Below are positions 1 through 10,212 of a DNA stretch of 56,638 nt, one piece after another. The stretch spans positions 1-56,638 of the forward strand of contig CALCGQ010000084.1 in assembly GCA_937901015.1 (NCBI GenBank), in the 5' to 3' direction. The notes under the pieces are model-generated. The model made no database searches, was not told where the DNA came from, and saw only the letters and a program-made list of their open reading frames with translations. Origin of the DNA: an uncultured Bacteroidota bacterium (GTDB taxonomy: Bacteria; Bacteroidota; Bacteroidia; Bacteroidales; F082). Positions within the stretch are counted from its first letter, which is position 1; each line of letters starts with the position of its first letter. The position numbers and the translations under genes are program-made.

Positions 1-738
1 GCGAACTTCAATTAAATCTTCCAGATTATCAGTTAACACAATACTATCAGTATTATCCAAAGCAAGATAAAACTTGAGGTAAGCATTAAAATAGACTAAT
101 TGATTACTCAAATTTAAGACATCCGCCTCAAGTCCAGACACAATAAGTTCAAACTGATCTACATCAAGATCTTCGGCAAAACCAACATTATATCTTTCTT
201 TTGTTTCCAGAAGTTGATTTCTGTTAACAATAAGTGTTGAGTCAAGTATTTTTAAAGCTCTTCGTGCAGATAATACCTGATAATATGAATTACTAACCAG
301 TTGTTTCACTTCAACCTTATTTTTAAAGAAATCAGTATTTGTTTTATCAAGATACTTTTTAGCAGCTTGTAATCCGACGATATATTCACCACTAAAGATT
401 AATTGAGAAACACTGGCCCCCAAATTGGCGTCATATTTGGTTCCAAATTGTACTTCATTTGATTGACCAGGCTGAGTGAATTCAGGAGGCAGGATCATCA
501 CAGGTCGTGCTATATTATTATTGTAGCCAATGGAAGCATCAATTTGTGGTAAACCTATCGATGTTGATTCCTTAACCTGATAACCAGCAGCATCAACATC
601 CTTTTTAGCGTTGATTATCTGATAATTATTCTCCATTGCATAAGCTACAGCCTGATCCACAGAGAAATACTTTATCTCCTGTGCAGTAAGACCCATGGAA
701 ATGACCAATGAAATGATTATAATTATGTTTTTATTCAT
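1..738 (-). CDS. TolC family outer membrane efflux protein (3' end cut by window)
   Basis: The gene runs off the window edge: 246 codons are present and the C-terminal half is missing. It starts at an ATG read from 738. The first 20 residues are a signal peptide ending in a T-A-Q cleavage site. The next stretch (SVDQAVAYAMENNYQI) is the typical amphipathic helix opening an outer membrane efflux protein repeat, followed by a GLPQIDASIGY beta segment and long alpha-helical stretches. TolC-like trimers form the outer membrane and periplasmic channel of tripartite exporters; the adaptor and pump would lie outside the window to the left. Two TAnnTTTG-like boxes sit at 769-776 and 779-786 on the minus strand. 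Family assignment is firm; the substrate is unknown. Confidence 0.85.
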   Translation of the reverse strand, partial: MNKNIIIIISLVISMGLTAQEIKYFSVDQAVAYAMENNYQIINAKKDVDAAGYQVKESTSIGLPQIDASIGYNNNIARPVMILPPEFTQPGQSNEVQFGTKYDANLGASVSQLIFSGEYIVGLQAAKKYLDKTNTDFFKNKVEVKQLVSNSYYQVLSARRALKILDSTLIVNRNQLLETKERYNVGFAEDLDVDQFELIVSGLEADVLNLSNQLVYFNAYLKFYLALDNTDSIVLTDNLEDLIEVR

Positions 739-910
739 TGAATTATAGTTTAATATTATTTTAAAATGCAAATTTATGCAAAATTAAACTTAGGAAACTT
801 AAATTATGTTAAAAGTTTATTAAGTTTTTGTTAACTGGCTATTATAATATTTAATGTGATGATTTTCAAGGGTTATATAATTAGCATCTTGTTTTATCAA
901 AAACAAAGAC

Positions 911-940
911 AAAAAAAAGAGGCAAGGGTTACCTTGCCTC
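911..940 (-). terminator. Rho-independent terminator after mutA-mutB
   Basis: Read on the minus strand, a 9-bp perfect stem (919-927 with 932-940, GAGGCAAGG arm) with a 4-base loop is followed by a run of Ts (911-918). It lies 27 bases past the mutB stop, so it closes the mutase operon and insulates the TolC-type gene. Confidence 0.85.
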
Positions 941-966
941 CATAAATCTATCTATTAATTATAAGA

Positions 967-3120
967 TTATTTTCTTGCGTCAATTAACAAGTTCAGCATA
1001 TTTACTCCTGCTTCAGAGATTACAGTTCCAGGGCCAAATATTGCAGCAACACCTGCATCATAAAGAAATTGATAATCCACTGATGGAATTACTCCGCCTA
1101 CAATCACCATAATATCTTCACGACTAAGTTTCTTAAGCTCTTCAATTACTTGTGGAACTAGAGTTTTATGACCTGCAGCTAAGGAAGAAACGCCCAGGAT
1201 ATGAACATCATTTTCAACAGCTTGTCTTGCAGCTTCGGCTGGTGTTTGGAACAATGGTCCAATGTCAACATCAAAACCCATATCAGCATAACCTGTTGCC
1301 ACTACTTTTGCTCCTCTATCATGTCCATCCTGTCCCATCTTAGCTATCATAATCCTAGGACGACGTCCATCTAAATCTGCAAATACATCTGCAAGTTCAT
1401 GGGCTTTTTTAAATGAGGCATCATTGCCAGCTTCAGCAGCATATACTCCTGATATTGATCTTATGACAGCTTTATATCTTCCCATAACTTTTTCGCAAGC
1501 ATACGAAATTTCTCCGAGACTAGCCCTATTACTAGCAGCTTCAACAGCTAACTCAAGCAAGTTTCCTTTTCCGGTTTCACAAGCTTCAGTAATAGCTTCC
1601 AGGTTTTTTTTAACAAGATCATTATCACGATTAGCTTTTAGTTTAGCAAGTCTTTTCAATTGTGCTTCACGAACAGCAGCATTATCTATATCCAAAGTTT
1701 CAATTGGATCTTCTTTTTTAAGTTTATACTTATTAATACCTACGATTACATCTTTATGTGCATCAATACGGGCTTGTTTACGAGCAGCAGCTTCCTCAAT
1801 ACGCATTTTTGGCAATCCAGTTTCAATGGCTTTGGACATTCCACCCATTTCTTCAATTTCCATAATATGCTCCCAAGCTTTGTTTGCAAGTTCATTTGTT
1901 AGTGTTTCAACATAATATGAACCAGCCCAAGGGTCAACTGATTTACAGATATTGGTTTCTTCCTGAAGATAAATCTGAGTATTACGTGCAATACGAGCTG
2001 AAAAATCTGTAGGTAAAGCAATTGCTTCATCCAATGCATTGGTATGTAGAGACTGAGTATGTCCTAAAGTTGCTCCAAGTGCCTCAACACAAGTTCGGGC
2101 AACGTTATTAAACGGATCCTGCTCGGTTAAACTCCATCCTGATGTTTGAGTATGAGTTCTCAATGCCATAGATTTTGGATTCTTTGGATTAAATTGTTTA
2201 ACGATTTTAGCCCAAAGCATTCGACCGGCTCTCAGTTTTGCTATTTCCATAAAGTGATTCATACCTGAACCCCAGAAAAAAGACAAACGAGGTGCAAAAT
2301 CATCAACTTTTAACCCTGTCTTAATACCTGTACGGATATAATCAAGACCATCAGCAAGTGTATAAGCAAGTTCAATATCAGCAGTAGCTCCAGCTTCCTG
2401 GATATGATAACCTGAAATTGATATTGAGTTAAACTTTGGCATTTTTTGAGATGTGTACTCAAAAATATCAGCAATGATACGCATTGAAGGATCCGGTGGA
2501 TAAATATAGGTATTACGCACCATGAATTCCTTAAGAATATCATTTTGGATAGTACCTGATAACTCTTCAAGTTTAGCTCCTTGTTCAAGTGCTGAAACGA
2601 TATAAAAAGCAAGAATTGGTAATACTGCACCATTCATTGTCATGGAGACTGATATCTTGTTTAATGGAATCTGGTTAAACAGAATTTCCATATCAAGAAT
2701 CGAATCAATTGCAACTCCAGCTTTACCAACATCACCCACAACACGCTCATGGTCACTATCATAACCACGGTGAGTAGCAAGGTCGAATGCAACAGAAAGC
2801 CCTTTTTGACCGGCTGCAAGATTACGACGATAAAATGCATTTGATTCTTCCGCAGTGGAGAATCCGGCATATTGACGAATTGTCCATGGACGAGTAACAT
2901 ACATTGTGGAATATGGTCCTCTTAGATATGGAGCCAGTCCGGCAGCATAGTTTAAGTGTTCCATGCCCTTAAGATCTTCTGAAGTATAGACAGGTTTTAC
3001 ATCTATGTTTTCAGTTGTCTTCCAATCGGCTTTTATATTATTATCCTTTTCCCACTCAGAATTAGACTTTGCAGGTTGTGGATTGTTATCTATGTTTATA
3101 TTTTTAAAATTAGGTTTCAT
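967..3120 (-). CDS. mutB: Methylmalonyl-CoA mutase large (catalytic) subunit
   Basis: 717 residues, the usual length of the large chain. It interconverts succinyl-CoA and (R)-methylmalonyl-CoA using adenosylcobalamin, the step that leads to propionate in many Bacteroidota or runs in reverse for propionate use. The N-terminal TIM barrel carries the substrate-site stretch [21 protein letters not shown], and the C-terminal cobalamin domain has the base-off B12 motif DGHDRG at residues 598-603. The small subunit lies 41 bases upstream on the same strand, so the two form an operon. Methylmalonyl-CoA epimerase and a MeaB-type chaperone are not in the window. Identification is very secure. Confidence 0.97.
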   Translation of the reverse strand: MKPNFKNINIDNNPQPAKSNSEWEKDNNIKADWKTTENIDVKPVYTSEDLKGMEHLNYAAGLAPYLRGPYSTMYVTRPWTIRQYAGFSTAEESNAFYRRNLAAGQKGLSVAFDLATHRGYDSDHERVVGDVGKAGVAIDSILDMEILFNQIPLNKISVSMTMNGAVLPILAFYIVSALEQGAKLEELSGTIQNDILKEFMVRNTYIYPPDPSMRIIADIFEYTSQKMPKFNSISISGYHIQEAGATADIELAYTLADGLDYIRTGIKTGLKVDDFAPRLSFFWGSGMNHFMEIAKLRAGRMLWAKIVKQFNPKNPKSMALRTHTQTSGWSLTEQDPFNNVARTCVEALGATLGHTQSLHTNALDEAIALPTDFSARIARNTQIYLQEETNICKSVDPWAGSYYVETLTNELANKAWEHIMEIEEMGGMSKAIETGLPKMRIEEAAARKQARIDAHKDVIVGINKYKLKKEDPIETLDIDNAAVREAQLKRLAKLKANRDNDLVKKNLEAITEACETGKGNLLELAVEAASNRASLGEISYACEKVMGRYKAVIRSISGVYAAEAGNDASFKKAHELADVFADLDGRRPRIMIAKMGQDGHDRGAKVVATGYADMGFDVDIGPLFQTPAEAARQAVENDVHILGVSSLAAGHKTLVPQVIEELKKLSREDIMVIVGGVIPSVDYQFLYDAGVAAIFGPGTVISEAGVNMLNLLIDARK

Positions 3121-3161
3121 AGTTTTCGATTTTTAAGGTGTAAATAAACTTTGTTGGTGTA

Positions 3162-5021
3162 TTAAACAATATTTAAAAGTTCATTATACCTTTTCAATTC
3201 TTCCAACAGATTACTTTTTACATGAATTAAATTTGTTAACCCAATCTCATTTAACTTCTCAATCATCTCTTTTGGATATCCTGCCAGTACAACTACGGCA
3301 TCATTTTTTAGAGCCGTGAATATGGGTTCAGCTATATCATGGTACTCAAGATCTGAACTACAAATAACAATAACGTCTGGTTTATCTTGCTTAGCTGCTG
3401 AAATCCCTTCTTCAACTGAGCTAAATCCTGCATTATCAACGATTTCATATCCTGCACATCCAAAGAAATTACCTGCAAACTGTGATCTTGCTTTACGCAT
3501 TGCAAGGTTACCATAAGCAAACATCCATGCAACAGGGCGTTTATTTGATTCTGCGAATCTATCTGTGATAAACCTTAACTCTTCTAACTTTTCTGCACCT
3601 CTGTACATTACCAGTGGTTCATAATCTGAATCATTTTTAACAGGAGTTACTGGGAAATTGAAATCTGAATTAAGATGCTCAGTAATATTTGGATATTGGT
3701 TAGTTCCCAGAACAGATCTTCTGCGAGTTGCAATTTCCATATCTTTTTTTGATGCCTCTTCTGAAACTATCTTTTGAATAATTCCCTTTTTAAAAGCAAC
3801 TATATATCCACCTACCTCATCAATTTTTAGGAATTTATCCCATGCATAGTGGATAAGCTTATCGGTAAGTTCTTCAATATAATATGATCCTGCACTTATA
3901 TCAGCCACCTTATCTAAATACGATTCACCTTTAAGAACCAGTTGTTGGTTTCTGGCAATACGTTCAGAAAATTCGGTTTCAGTTTCATAAACCGAGTTAA
4001 ATGGAAGTACACTCAATGAATTCACACCGCCAAGTATTGCCGACATGGATTCGGTTGTTGTTCTAAGCATATTCACATAAGGATCATACACTGTTTTATT
4101 CCACGCTGAATTAGTGCAATGAATATGGATAGCGGCATTTTCTGCATTGTTTAATCCGTAAGCATTAACAACTTTTGCCCATAAATATTTAACAGCTCTG
4201 AATTTTGCAATTTCCATAAAATAATCTGAGCCAACAGCAAAATTAAACCTGATACGAGGTGCTGCTTCATCTACATCAATAACATTTTCCGTCATGTGTG
4301 TTAGATAATCAGCACCCATGGACAATGCAAATGCAAGTTCGTTTCCAATACCTGCGCCAGAATTATTAAAGATAGACGCATTAACCACAAGATATTGGTA
4401 TTTTGATAGATGAGCAGAGGCGCTATGAAGATCAGCAATAAGACCTAGATCTTTTTCTTCTGAAGTTTTAAATCCTCCTGTTAAACTCAAATCACCGATT
4501 GGATCATACTCCACACAACCACGTACTTTTTCCAGATCACGGTTATATTTTTTTGCAAGTGTATCAATTGATTTCAACGCTTCAAGAGGCTCATTTGTCT
4601 TGAAGTTAAGTTCCAAAAGATCAGCACGAATATTCTCACATAATCCTTCAATATTTTCAACAGTAGGTTTAATATTATCATTAAAATTAAATCCTAAAGA
4701 ATCTACACCAAGTAGTCTTATTTCTAAGGCTTTTTTATTGGCATCGCTAATATTAGCAACTGTAATATCTTGGCGTACTAACCAGTTATTATTTTTCACC
4801 TCTTTACCACGAACAAAAGGAAAGTTACCAGGTATAACATTCATATGAGGTATATTTGCCAGATCATCTGCGCGGTAATATGGCTGTACTTTAAATCCTT
4901 CACCAGTTTTCCATACCAGTTTCTTATCAAAGTCAGCACCTTTCAAGTCCTTGATTACTTTCTCTTTCCATTCCTCATTGGAAATGGGAGGAAATGTTTC
5001 AAAAAGCTTCTCTTTATTCAT
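3162..5021 (-). CDS. mutA: Methylmalonyl-CoA mutase small subunit
   Basis: 619 residues, the small chain of the heterodimeric mutase. It shares the barrel fold of the large subunit (RIRFNFAVGSDYFMEIAKFRA, SAGSYYIEELTD) but does not bind coenzyme. In the C-terminal flavodoxin-like domain the stretch matching the B12 motif reads FAYGNLAMRKARSQF and lacks the DxHxxG histidine, as expected for the structural subunit. The ATG at 5021 is supported by the conserved opening (FPPISNEEWKEKVIKDLKG). A hairpin at 5049-5064 lies in the presumed 5' leader and a TAATTTTG box is found at 5093-5100 on the minus strand. First gene of the mutA-mutB operon. Confidence 0.96.
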   Translation of the reverse strand: MNKEKLFETFPPISNEEWKEKVIKDLKGADFDKKLVWKTGEGFKVQPYYRADDLANIPHMNVIPGNFPFVRGKEVKNNNWLVRQDITVANISDANKKALEIRLLGVDSLGFNFNDNIKPTVENIEGLCENIRADLLELNFKTNEPLEALKSIDTLAKKYNRDLEKVRGCVEYDPIGDLSLTGGFKTSEEKDLGLIADLHSASAHLSKYQYLVVNASIFNNSGAGIGNELAFALSMGADYLTHMTENVIDVDEAAPRIRFNFAVGSDYFMEIAKFRAVKYLWAKVVNAYGLNNAENAAIHIHCTNSAWNKTVYDPYVNMLRTTTESMSAILGGVNSLSVLPFNSVYETETEFSERIARNQQLVLKGESYLDKVADISAGSYYIEELTDKLIHYAWDKFLKIDEVGGYIVAFKKGIIQKIVSEEASKKDMEIATRRRSVLGTNQYPNITEHLNSDFNFPVTPVKNDSDYEPLVMYRGAEKLEELRFITDRFAESNKRPVAWMFAYGNLAMRKARSQFAGNFFGCAGYEIVDNAGFSSVEEGISAAKQDKPDVIVICSSDLEYHDIAEPIFTALKNDAVVVLAGYPKEMIEKLNEIGLTNLIHVKSNLLEELKRYNELLNIV

Positions 5022-5434
5022 AAGAATAATTTTTATTTATATCTGTTAGCTCTTTATGAAGAGCGTTTTAAGCAATACTAAATTTCGAGCGGCAAAATTA
5101 ATACAAAAAACACAGATGAGGAGAAATAAGGCGTAATTATTGTTAATAATTTAACACACTTTACCCACACCCTTGTTGCTATTTATAACATTCTCATTTC
5201 AAATGATTTATTAACTTAAAATGATTATCAGAACATAATAATCAAAATATTTGGCAATCAACTTTCAGGTTTATGTATTATTTAAAATACCAGATTATAT
5301 AATTCCTATTAATTCCATAAATATTTCTAGCCTAAAAAAGGAACATATAAATTAGTTTACAACTAAAATAAAAAAAGGGGAACCAATAGTTAAACTATCA
5401 GCACCCCAGGTAATCTTAGAGATGAAACTATAGA
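5022..5434. other. Intergenic region between mutA and the DUF6249 gene
   Basis: 413 bases with no convincing gene. It holds the leader of mutA (hairpin 5049-5064, possible -7 box 5093-5100 on the minus strand), an AT-rich middle with no recognisable element, and the terminator of the DUF6249 gene at 5370-5407. I see no riboswitch; in particular nothing large enough for a cobalamin riboswitch. Confidence 0.6.
5370..5407 (-). terminator. Terminator of the DUF6249 gene
   Basis: Minus strand: stem of about 12 pairs with some G-U (5377-5389 with 5395-5407), 5-base loop, then a T run (5370-5376). It lies 28 bases past the stop of the gene at 5435. Confidence 0.75.
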
Positions 5435-5785
5435 TTACTCTTGAGTATCCATTTGTTTAGTTAAAAAGAATCCGATTAGTAAACCAATACCACTCATAAG
5501 AAAGATTGATGCGGAAATTGCAACTTCTTCCTGCATGCCTCCCACGTGATATAAGAAACTTCCGAATAGAATTCCAGTTCCAATACCAATGGCTATTAGT
5601 CCAAGATTTAGGATTACTACTTTCCAAACCATACTACTTCTTGATGCCTTTTTTGTGAAAAATACACTCACATCTTTATCCTTTTCAATTAAAGCAAGGC
5701 GTTCTTTGTTCCTAGTGTTGTAATAAAGATAAAAGATTCCGAATACTACTATAAATAGGCAAATAAATACAATTGATACTTCCAT
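5435..5785 (-). CDS. DUF6249 small membrane protein
   Basis: 116 residues with three predicted membrane segments: residues about 4-22 (VFICLFIVVFGIFYLYY), 54-78 and 89-108. The stretch after the first segment (YNTRNKERLALIEKDKDVSVFF) is the recognisable signature of the DUF6249 family of Bacteroidota. Members of this family often sit next to an ECF sigma factor gene, and here the gene is divergent from an ECF cassette beginning at 5986. Function is unknown; a role in the envelope response controlled by the sigma factor is an inference from position only. Confidence 0.75.
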   Translation of the reverse strand: MEVSIVFICLFIVVFGIFYLYYNTRNKERLALIEKDKDVSVFFTKKASRSSMVWKVVILNLGLIAIGIGTGILFGSFLYHVGGMQEEVAISASIFLMSGIGLLIGFFLTKQMDTQE

Positions 5786-5985
5786 TTTTCTAGTTTTTAT
5801 GTTTTAATGATTTCAACTATTTCTTTGACACACCTCTGATTATTTTGGTTACAAAAAAAAGCAATTATATTTTATCTTACTGATTTTATGATATCTACAT
5901 AGCAACAAACACAATAACATCCTCTATACTACTAAAAAATGTAGTTTTACAATTGCAACTTGATGGTGTTAATTCAAAATAAATA

Positions 5986-6429
5986 ATGATTAAAAGAGAA
6001 GGAAATAATCATAAACATAAAAATTGGATCTCCATCAGAAGTATCATTAATTACGGAGGACGATTTATTGATTATAAAATTGGTTTCCTTGGAGCCGGGT
6101 TCATGGGGGTAGTAGTCTTCTTTATAAACTATTCTTCAACAGAAGAATTATCATTATCTATAATCGCTGGTTCAAAACAAGGTATATATACATTCTTCTT
6201 TGGTGGTGCAATTATGAAAAGTTGTGAATACTTGGCCACAAATATTAGAAAGCGATATATTGCAATTATTGCTGCCGTGTTTATCCCATCAATAATTACC
6301 CTTTCATTAACATTTGGGGTTCATAAACTTAAAGGAACTCCACTTCCAGTTGAATCAACATTGCCAACTTTATTGATAATCCCATCAACAATAGTTTGGG
6401 GAATAAAAAAAAGGAAAGAAAAACTGTAA
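5986..6429 (+). CDS. Membrane protein of unknown function, first gene of ECF sigma cassette
   Basis: 147 residues, basic N-terminus (MIKREGNNHKHKN) followed by about four hydrophobic segments (GFLGAGFMGVVVFFI; GIYTFFFGGAIM; YIAIIAAVFIPSIITLSLTF; LPTLLIIPSTIVWGI) and a lysine/arginine-rich tail (KKRKEKL). No family recognised. It ends 31 bases before the likely ATG of the sigma factor and is on the same strand, so it is probably cotranscribed. A TAGTTTTA box at 5942-5949 is a possible -7 element. It may be a membrane accessory of the sigma cassette; that is inference. Confidence 0.7.
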   Translation: MIKREGNNHKHKNWISIRSIINYGGRFIDYKIGFLGAGFMGVVVFFINYSSTEELSLSIIAGSKQGIYTFFFGGAIMKSCEYLATNIRKRYIAIIAAVFIPSIITLSLTFGVHKLKGTPLPVESTLPTLLIIPSTIVWGIKKRKEKL

Positions 6430-6460
6430 CCAATATATTGTTTCGGTGTCTAAAAAAGTG

Positions 6461-7042
6461 ATGAATACAGTAGATGAACACAAAACTATCAAGAGAGTTC
6501 TGAATGGTGATGTGAAAGCTTTTGAGGAGATTGTAGTGTTATTTCAGGACATGGTTTTTACCCTTGCTTATAGAGTAGTGAAGAATCGTGAGGAAGCCGA
6601 GGAAGTTGCACAGGACGTGTTCATTAAGGTATTTAAGTCATTGAAAAGCTTCAATGAAAAATCGAAACTTTCAACATGGATATACCGAATAACATACAAT
6701 TTATCCATTAATCGCTATCGATCACAGAAACAACAATTAGTTACCACAAAAATTGATAATAGCAATGAAAATAAATTAGGGTATACAAAGGATGCTCTTA
6801 CTGAATTAAGTGAACAGGAAAAGCGCGAAGTAATTAATAAAGCAATACTAAGGTTAGCTGAAACTGAAAAGATTATTATAACTTTGTACTATTATGAGGA
6901 CTTACCAATTGCTGAAATAGCTGAGATAGTTGGTATTTCTCCTCAAAACGTAAAAGTTAAGCTATTCAGGAGCCGACAAAAACTACATACTGAACTAAAA
7001 GATAAAGTTGGACTAGAAATACTGGACTATGAATACAACTAA
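6461..7042 (+). CDS. ECF-type RNA polymerase sigma factor
   Basis: 193 residues from the ATG at 6461; a GTG five codons upstream (6446) would add MSKKV. Sigma region 2 is clear (AYRVVKNREEAEEVAQDVFIK, then STWIYRITYNLSINRYR), as is the region 4 helix-turn-helix near the C-terminus (LPIAEIAEIVGISPQNVKVK). It directs core RNA polymerase to promoters of a stress or envelope regulon. The last 14 bases overlap the next gene in another frame, implying translational coupling with its presumed anti-sigma partner. Confidence 0.92.
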   Translation: MNTVDEHKTIKRVLNGDVKAFEEIVVLFQDMVFTLAYRVVKNREEAEEVAQDVFIKVFKSLKSFNEKSKLSTWIYRITYNLSINRYRSQKQQLVTTKIDNSNENKLGYTKDALTELSEQEKREVINKAILRLAETEKIIITLYYYEDLPIAEIAEIVGISPQNVKVKLFRSRQKLHTELKDKVGLEILDYEYN

Positions 7043-7469
7043 TGAAGATATGGATAGGTTAGTAAGGAGGGCAGTGAAAATGTCACCTTTGGAGAAACCA
7101 GATAAAGGTTTTAGCCATTCTGTTATGAGTAAAATCGAAGGATTGGCTGAGGAAAAAGTCATTATACCTGAAAGATCACCATTGATTTCTCAAACCGGAT
7201 GGATGATTATTGTTAGCCTTATAGTTATAGCATTTTCCGTATTATTGATATCTGGGCCCACAAAGATAAGCTTATCTTATTTTGATAATTATGTTTCTCT
7301 GTTTAACTCTATTTCTCTGTTTAACTCTGTTTCTCTGTTTAGTAACATAAATTATTCTTTTCCAATATCAGTATCAAATATTTTCCTTACAGGTTTATTC
7401 GCTTTTGTATTCTTTTTCATTATTGAGATATCAATAATTACCAGAAACATAAAGAAAGTCAATCATTAA
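7029..7469 (+). CDS. Putative membrane anti-sigma factor or regulator
   Basis: 146 residues; overlaps the sigma factor gene by 14 bases. The N-terminal ~55 residues are soluble and charged (NEDMDRLVRRAVKMSPLEKPDKGF), followed by two hydrophobic segments (about 60-77 and 116-136) that would leave a small loop outside. The loop holds a repeated peptide VSLFNSI/SLFNSV/SLFSN coded by an 18-bp tandem repeat. No zinc anti-sigma HxxxCxxC motif is present. Position and topology suggest that it holds the sigma factor at the membrane; sequence alone does not prove it. Confidence 0.65.
   Translation: MNTTNEDMDRLVRRAVKMSPLEKPDKGFSHSVMSKIEGLAEEKVIIPERSPLISQTGWMIIVSLIVIAFSVLLISGPTKISLSYFDNYVSLFNSISLFNSVSLFSNINYSFPISVSNIFLTGLFAFVFFFIIEISIITRNIKKVNH
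7294..7340 (+). repeat. 18-bp tandem repeat inside the anti-sigma-like gene
   Basis: About 2.6 copies of TTTCTCTGTTTAACTCTR (7294-7311, 7312-7329, partial 7330-7340). Two copies differ only at the last base. It encodes six-residue units in the extracytoplasmic loop, so copy-number change by slippage would keep the reading frame. Confidence 0.85.
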
Positions 7470-7486
7470 TAATTCTATGCATAAAA

Positions 7487-9877
7487 TTAAGGACTTAGAA
7501 TAAGAACCTTCTTCGACCCCATTTCAGATCTATCCAAATTTAATATTCTATAATCACCATTATTGAACATATATGACTGATCAGAATAATGTGGACTCAT
7601 AATATTACCCGATTGACCTGTGGGAATTATTGATAGAGAATGATCAGGGTCAGCGAAATCCACAATCATTCTCATTGCCGGACCATCTACAACATCAAAA
7701 ATGCCCTCCTTGTTATATCTATATCCCTCTTTGTCAATCACATCATTTCCTCCGGCTTTTGCAAAAGGTCCAACATTAAAAATAATATCAAGAGGTTCTT
7801 CTCTTCCAATCGGATGAACATGAGTAAGAGTATGAACTCTTCCCCAATTCCAGGTACTAACATCATCTCCCAGTTGGTTAATCATTGATTCAAATGCTTC
7901 TTCAAGTGAAACAGTGAAAATCTGCCTTCTTGTTTCAATTGTTTCAGTCTTATTATTATCAAACCATGGGGAATTTTTGTTTTTGATTAGAGATGCCATT
8001 TTTGATCTTACCAAAAAAGAACCGATAAATCTTTCATCGGATATATCATCAATTTCATCAGCAAGTATATTATGCAGAACATGATAAATCACATTACTAA
8101 ATATTGTTGCCCCAATACTATTGGTTTCCGTATCACCATTCCAATCACGAAGCTGGTTGATGGCCATGGCATATGTTGGTCCAAGGCTGGAAACTTTGCT
8201 GATATCTGCTTCTTTTAGAATTAATTGGACTAACATTGTATCCTTTTCAGAAATATTGTCAAGTTGAACTGCCTTTAGTTCTTCAACACTCCATTTATCC
8301 TTTGAGTTTATTAATTTTTTAATGCGACTGGCTCTAATACCAGGTGAGTAATACCCAGGATATAAAACACCATCAACCCGAATATGCTTATCATTAGAGG
8401 TTGTAATAAAACCATCTTCAGGATTAATAATCCTTGGATTCTTATCAAATGGATAATATCCTAATATGTCATCCTTTCCACTGGCACCATCCAGAATAAT
8501 CTTAGAGTTTACATCCTCTCCCCTAATGGGTATTTTTCCAGCAGACCACAGTGCAATATTCCCCAGAGCATCACCATAAACTAAGTTCATCCCGATTAAA
8601 TCAACATATTTCATTGCAGCCTCAAAGTCTGCCATTTTTTTTGTATTGTTTATTCTATAAAGAGCATCCAAAACTTCCGATTCCATATCCATAAGTGCCC
8701 ACCAAAGTGAAATTGGAGGATCTTTTTCTGTTGCGATTCTATTATATACTCCATTTAGGATGGGTCCATGCCTAGTTTTCTTGATGGTGAATTTAATATC
8801 ATCCTCACCTTTAATTGGTATTTGCTTATTGATCAAAGTATAGTCCTCCCAGTGATCAATTGCCCAAACCTGATTGGGATTTTCAGGATTTTGAGTCTCA
8901 CGGTATAAATCCATATTATCAAAAGGAAAAATTGTTGTACCCCAAGCAAACTGCTGGTTATGACCCATAATTGCGTAAGGTACACTTGCCAAATAATAAC
9001 CTGCCATTGAAAATCCCGGGTATTCAACCTGAGCTTCAAACCAAACTGCAGGTTGTGAGTATTTTATGTGGGTATCATTTGCAAGTATCACCTTACCTGA
9101 TTTTGACCTATCGCCACTTAACACCCAATTATTGGATCCATGCCATACAGGTATGGGTAATGTTGAAAATACCTGCTTCACAGTTTCTGAAATGTGAGCC
9201 AGAGTAGTATTTTGTTCTTGCTTATAATCTTTCTGCCTTGATACCGAATCTAAGTCAAAATCCACAAGATAATCTTCGCCTAAACCTTCCAATATTTGTG
9301 TTACAATTGGCTCCTGTGATAATGCAGATGTGAATGAGAGCGACATATATCCAATGGCAGTATAAACATCAACAGGTTCAAAAGGTTCCGGACTAAAATT
9401 TAATAAAGTAAATTCAATGGGTAAATTTCCATTTTCAATGAAACTGTTCACTCCTTCAAGGTAAGCCATGGTTTCCTTTTTATATGGGGCATCAATTTCA
9501 TTGAAGAACTTATTGGCACTTCGATGTGCCATTTCCCGAATGGAAAGTGTTAACATCGTTTTATCTGTATTGAGAAATTTATCTCCTAATAATTCGGATA
9601 ATCTACCTGAAGTTACCCTCCTGATCATTTCCATCTGGAAAAGTCGCTCCTGAGCCTGCACATATCCAAGTGCCATGTATGCGTCATGTGAATTCTTAGC
9701 ATAAATATTTGGAACACCGTAATCATCAAAAATAACCTCTACAGTTTCTGTAAGACCATATAGTTGTAAATTTCCAGAATAAGTAGGCTCCGTTGATTTA
9801 AGCCAAAAATAGCTGGCAGTGATAAAAACTACTACTACAATAAGTATTGTTATGAATATTCTTTTAATGATCTTCAT
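7487..9877 (-). CDS. Penicillin acylase family (Ntn-hydrolase) protein
   Basis: 796 residues. An N-terminal membrane or signal segment spans residues 7-26. The A-chain-like part has the family signature RDDYGVPNI-like FDDYGVPNIYA at about 50-60 and AQERLFQMEMIRR at 75-87. The predicted self-cleavage site and nucleophile is Ser248 in WHGSNNWVLSG, so the mature enzyme should be an alpha/beta heterodimer in the periplasm. Downstream family motifs include YAIMGHNQQFAWGTT. The family removes acyl groups from amides such as beta-lactams or acyl-homoserine lactones; the substrate here cannot be told. Convergent with the sigma cassette, with only 17 bases between stops. Confidence 0.9.
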   Translation of the reverse strand: MKIIKRIFITILIVVVVFITASYFWLKSTEPTYSGNLQLYGLTETVEVIFDDYGVPNIYAKNSHDAYMALGYVQAQERLFQMEMIRRVTSGRLSELLGDKFLNTDKTMLTLSIREMAHRSANKFFNEIDAPYKKETMAYLEGVNSFIENGNLPIEFTLLNFSPEPFEPVDVYTAIGYMSLSFTSALSQEPIVTQILEGLGEDYLVDFDLDSVSRQKDYKQEQNTTLAHISETVKQVFSTLPIPVWHGSNNWVLSGDRSKSGKVILANDTHIKYSQPAVWFEAQVEYPGFSMAGYYLASVPYAIMGHNQQFAWGTTIFPFDNMDLYRETQNPENPNQVWAIDHWEDYTLINKQIPIKGEDDIKFTIKKTRHGPILNGVYNRIATEKDPPISLWWALMDMESEVLDALYRINNTKKMADFEAAMKYVDLIGMNLVYGDALGNIALWSAGKIPIRGEDVNSKIILDGASGKDDILGYYPFDKNPRIINPEDGFITTSNDKHIRVDGVLYPGYYSPGIRASRIKKLINSKDKWSVEELKAVQLDNISEKDTMLVQLILKEADISKVSSLGPTYAMAINQLRDWNGDTETNSIGATIFSNVIYHVLHNILADEIDDISDERFIGSFLVRSKMASLIKNKNSPWFDNNKTETIETRRQIFTVSLEEAFESMINQLGDDVSTWNWGRVHTLTHVHPIGREEPLDIIFNVGPFAKAGGNDVIDKEGYRYNKEGIFDVVDGPAMRMIVDFADPDHSLSIIPTGQSGNIMSPHYSDQSYMFNNGDYRILNLDRSEMGSKKVLILSP

Positions 9878-10015
9878 TTGATAGTGTTTGAAAAATAAGG
9901 TATTGATACTTACCTATTGCAATAATACGAAATCCACAACTTTAACTTCGATTATATATATTCAAAATAATTTCGGATATTTGCCACTTGAATTATTAAA
10001 TTAAAACTTATAAAG

Positions 10016-10198
10016 ATGGAAAACAATACCAAAGTATGCCTTTTCTGTAAGCGTGATGAGCAGGAAGTGCCTTTACTATCAGTGGATTTTAAAAATAAAA
10101 ACTACTGGATTTGCCCACAACATATGCCGACACTAATTCATAATCCTTCTCAACTTGAAGGTATGTTACCAGGTGCAGAAGATCTTACAGCCGGTTAA
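10016..10198 (+). CDS. Small CxxC...CxxH protein
   Basis: 60 residues. It has a CLFC pair near the N-terminus and CPQH about 25 residues later, a likely zinc-binding knuckle, then a PSQLEGMLPG tail. Similar short proteins of unknown function are found in Bacteroidota. It is divergent from the acylase gene and followed at once by a strong terminator, so it is a single-gene unit. Function unknown. Confidence 0.75.
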   Translation: MENNTKVCLFCKRDEQEVPLLSVDFKNKNYWICPQHMPTLIHNPSQLEGMLPGAEDLTAG

Positions 10199-10212
10199 TA
10201 ATATTTAAAATG

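Noticed and set aside
1424-1915. 163-codon plus-strand frame inside mutB
   Set aside because: Shadow of the mutase gene on the opposite strand; composition follows the mutase codons.
5022-5434. Cobalamin riboswitch before the mutase operon
   Set aside because: Only a 6-bp hairpin is present in the leader; there is no B12-box-like sequence or multistem structure.
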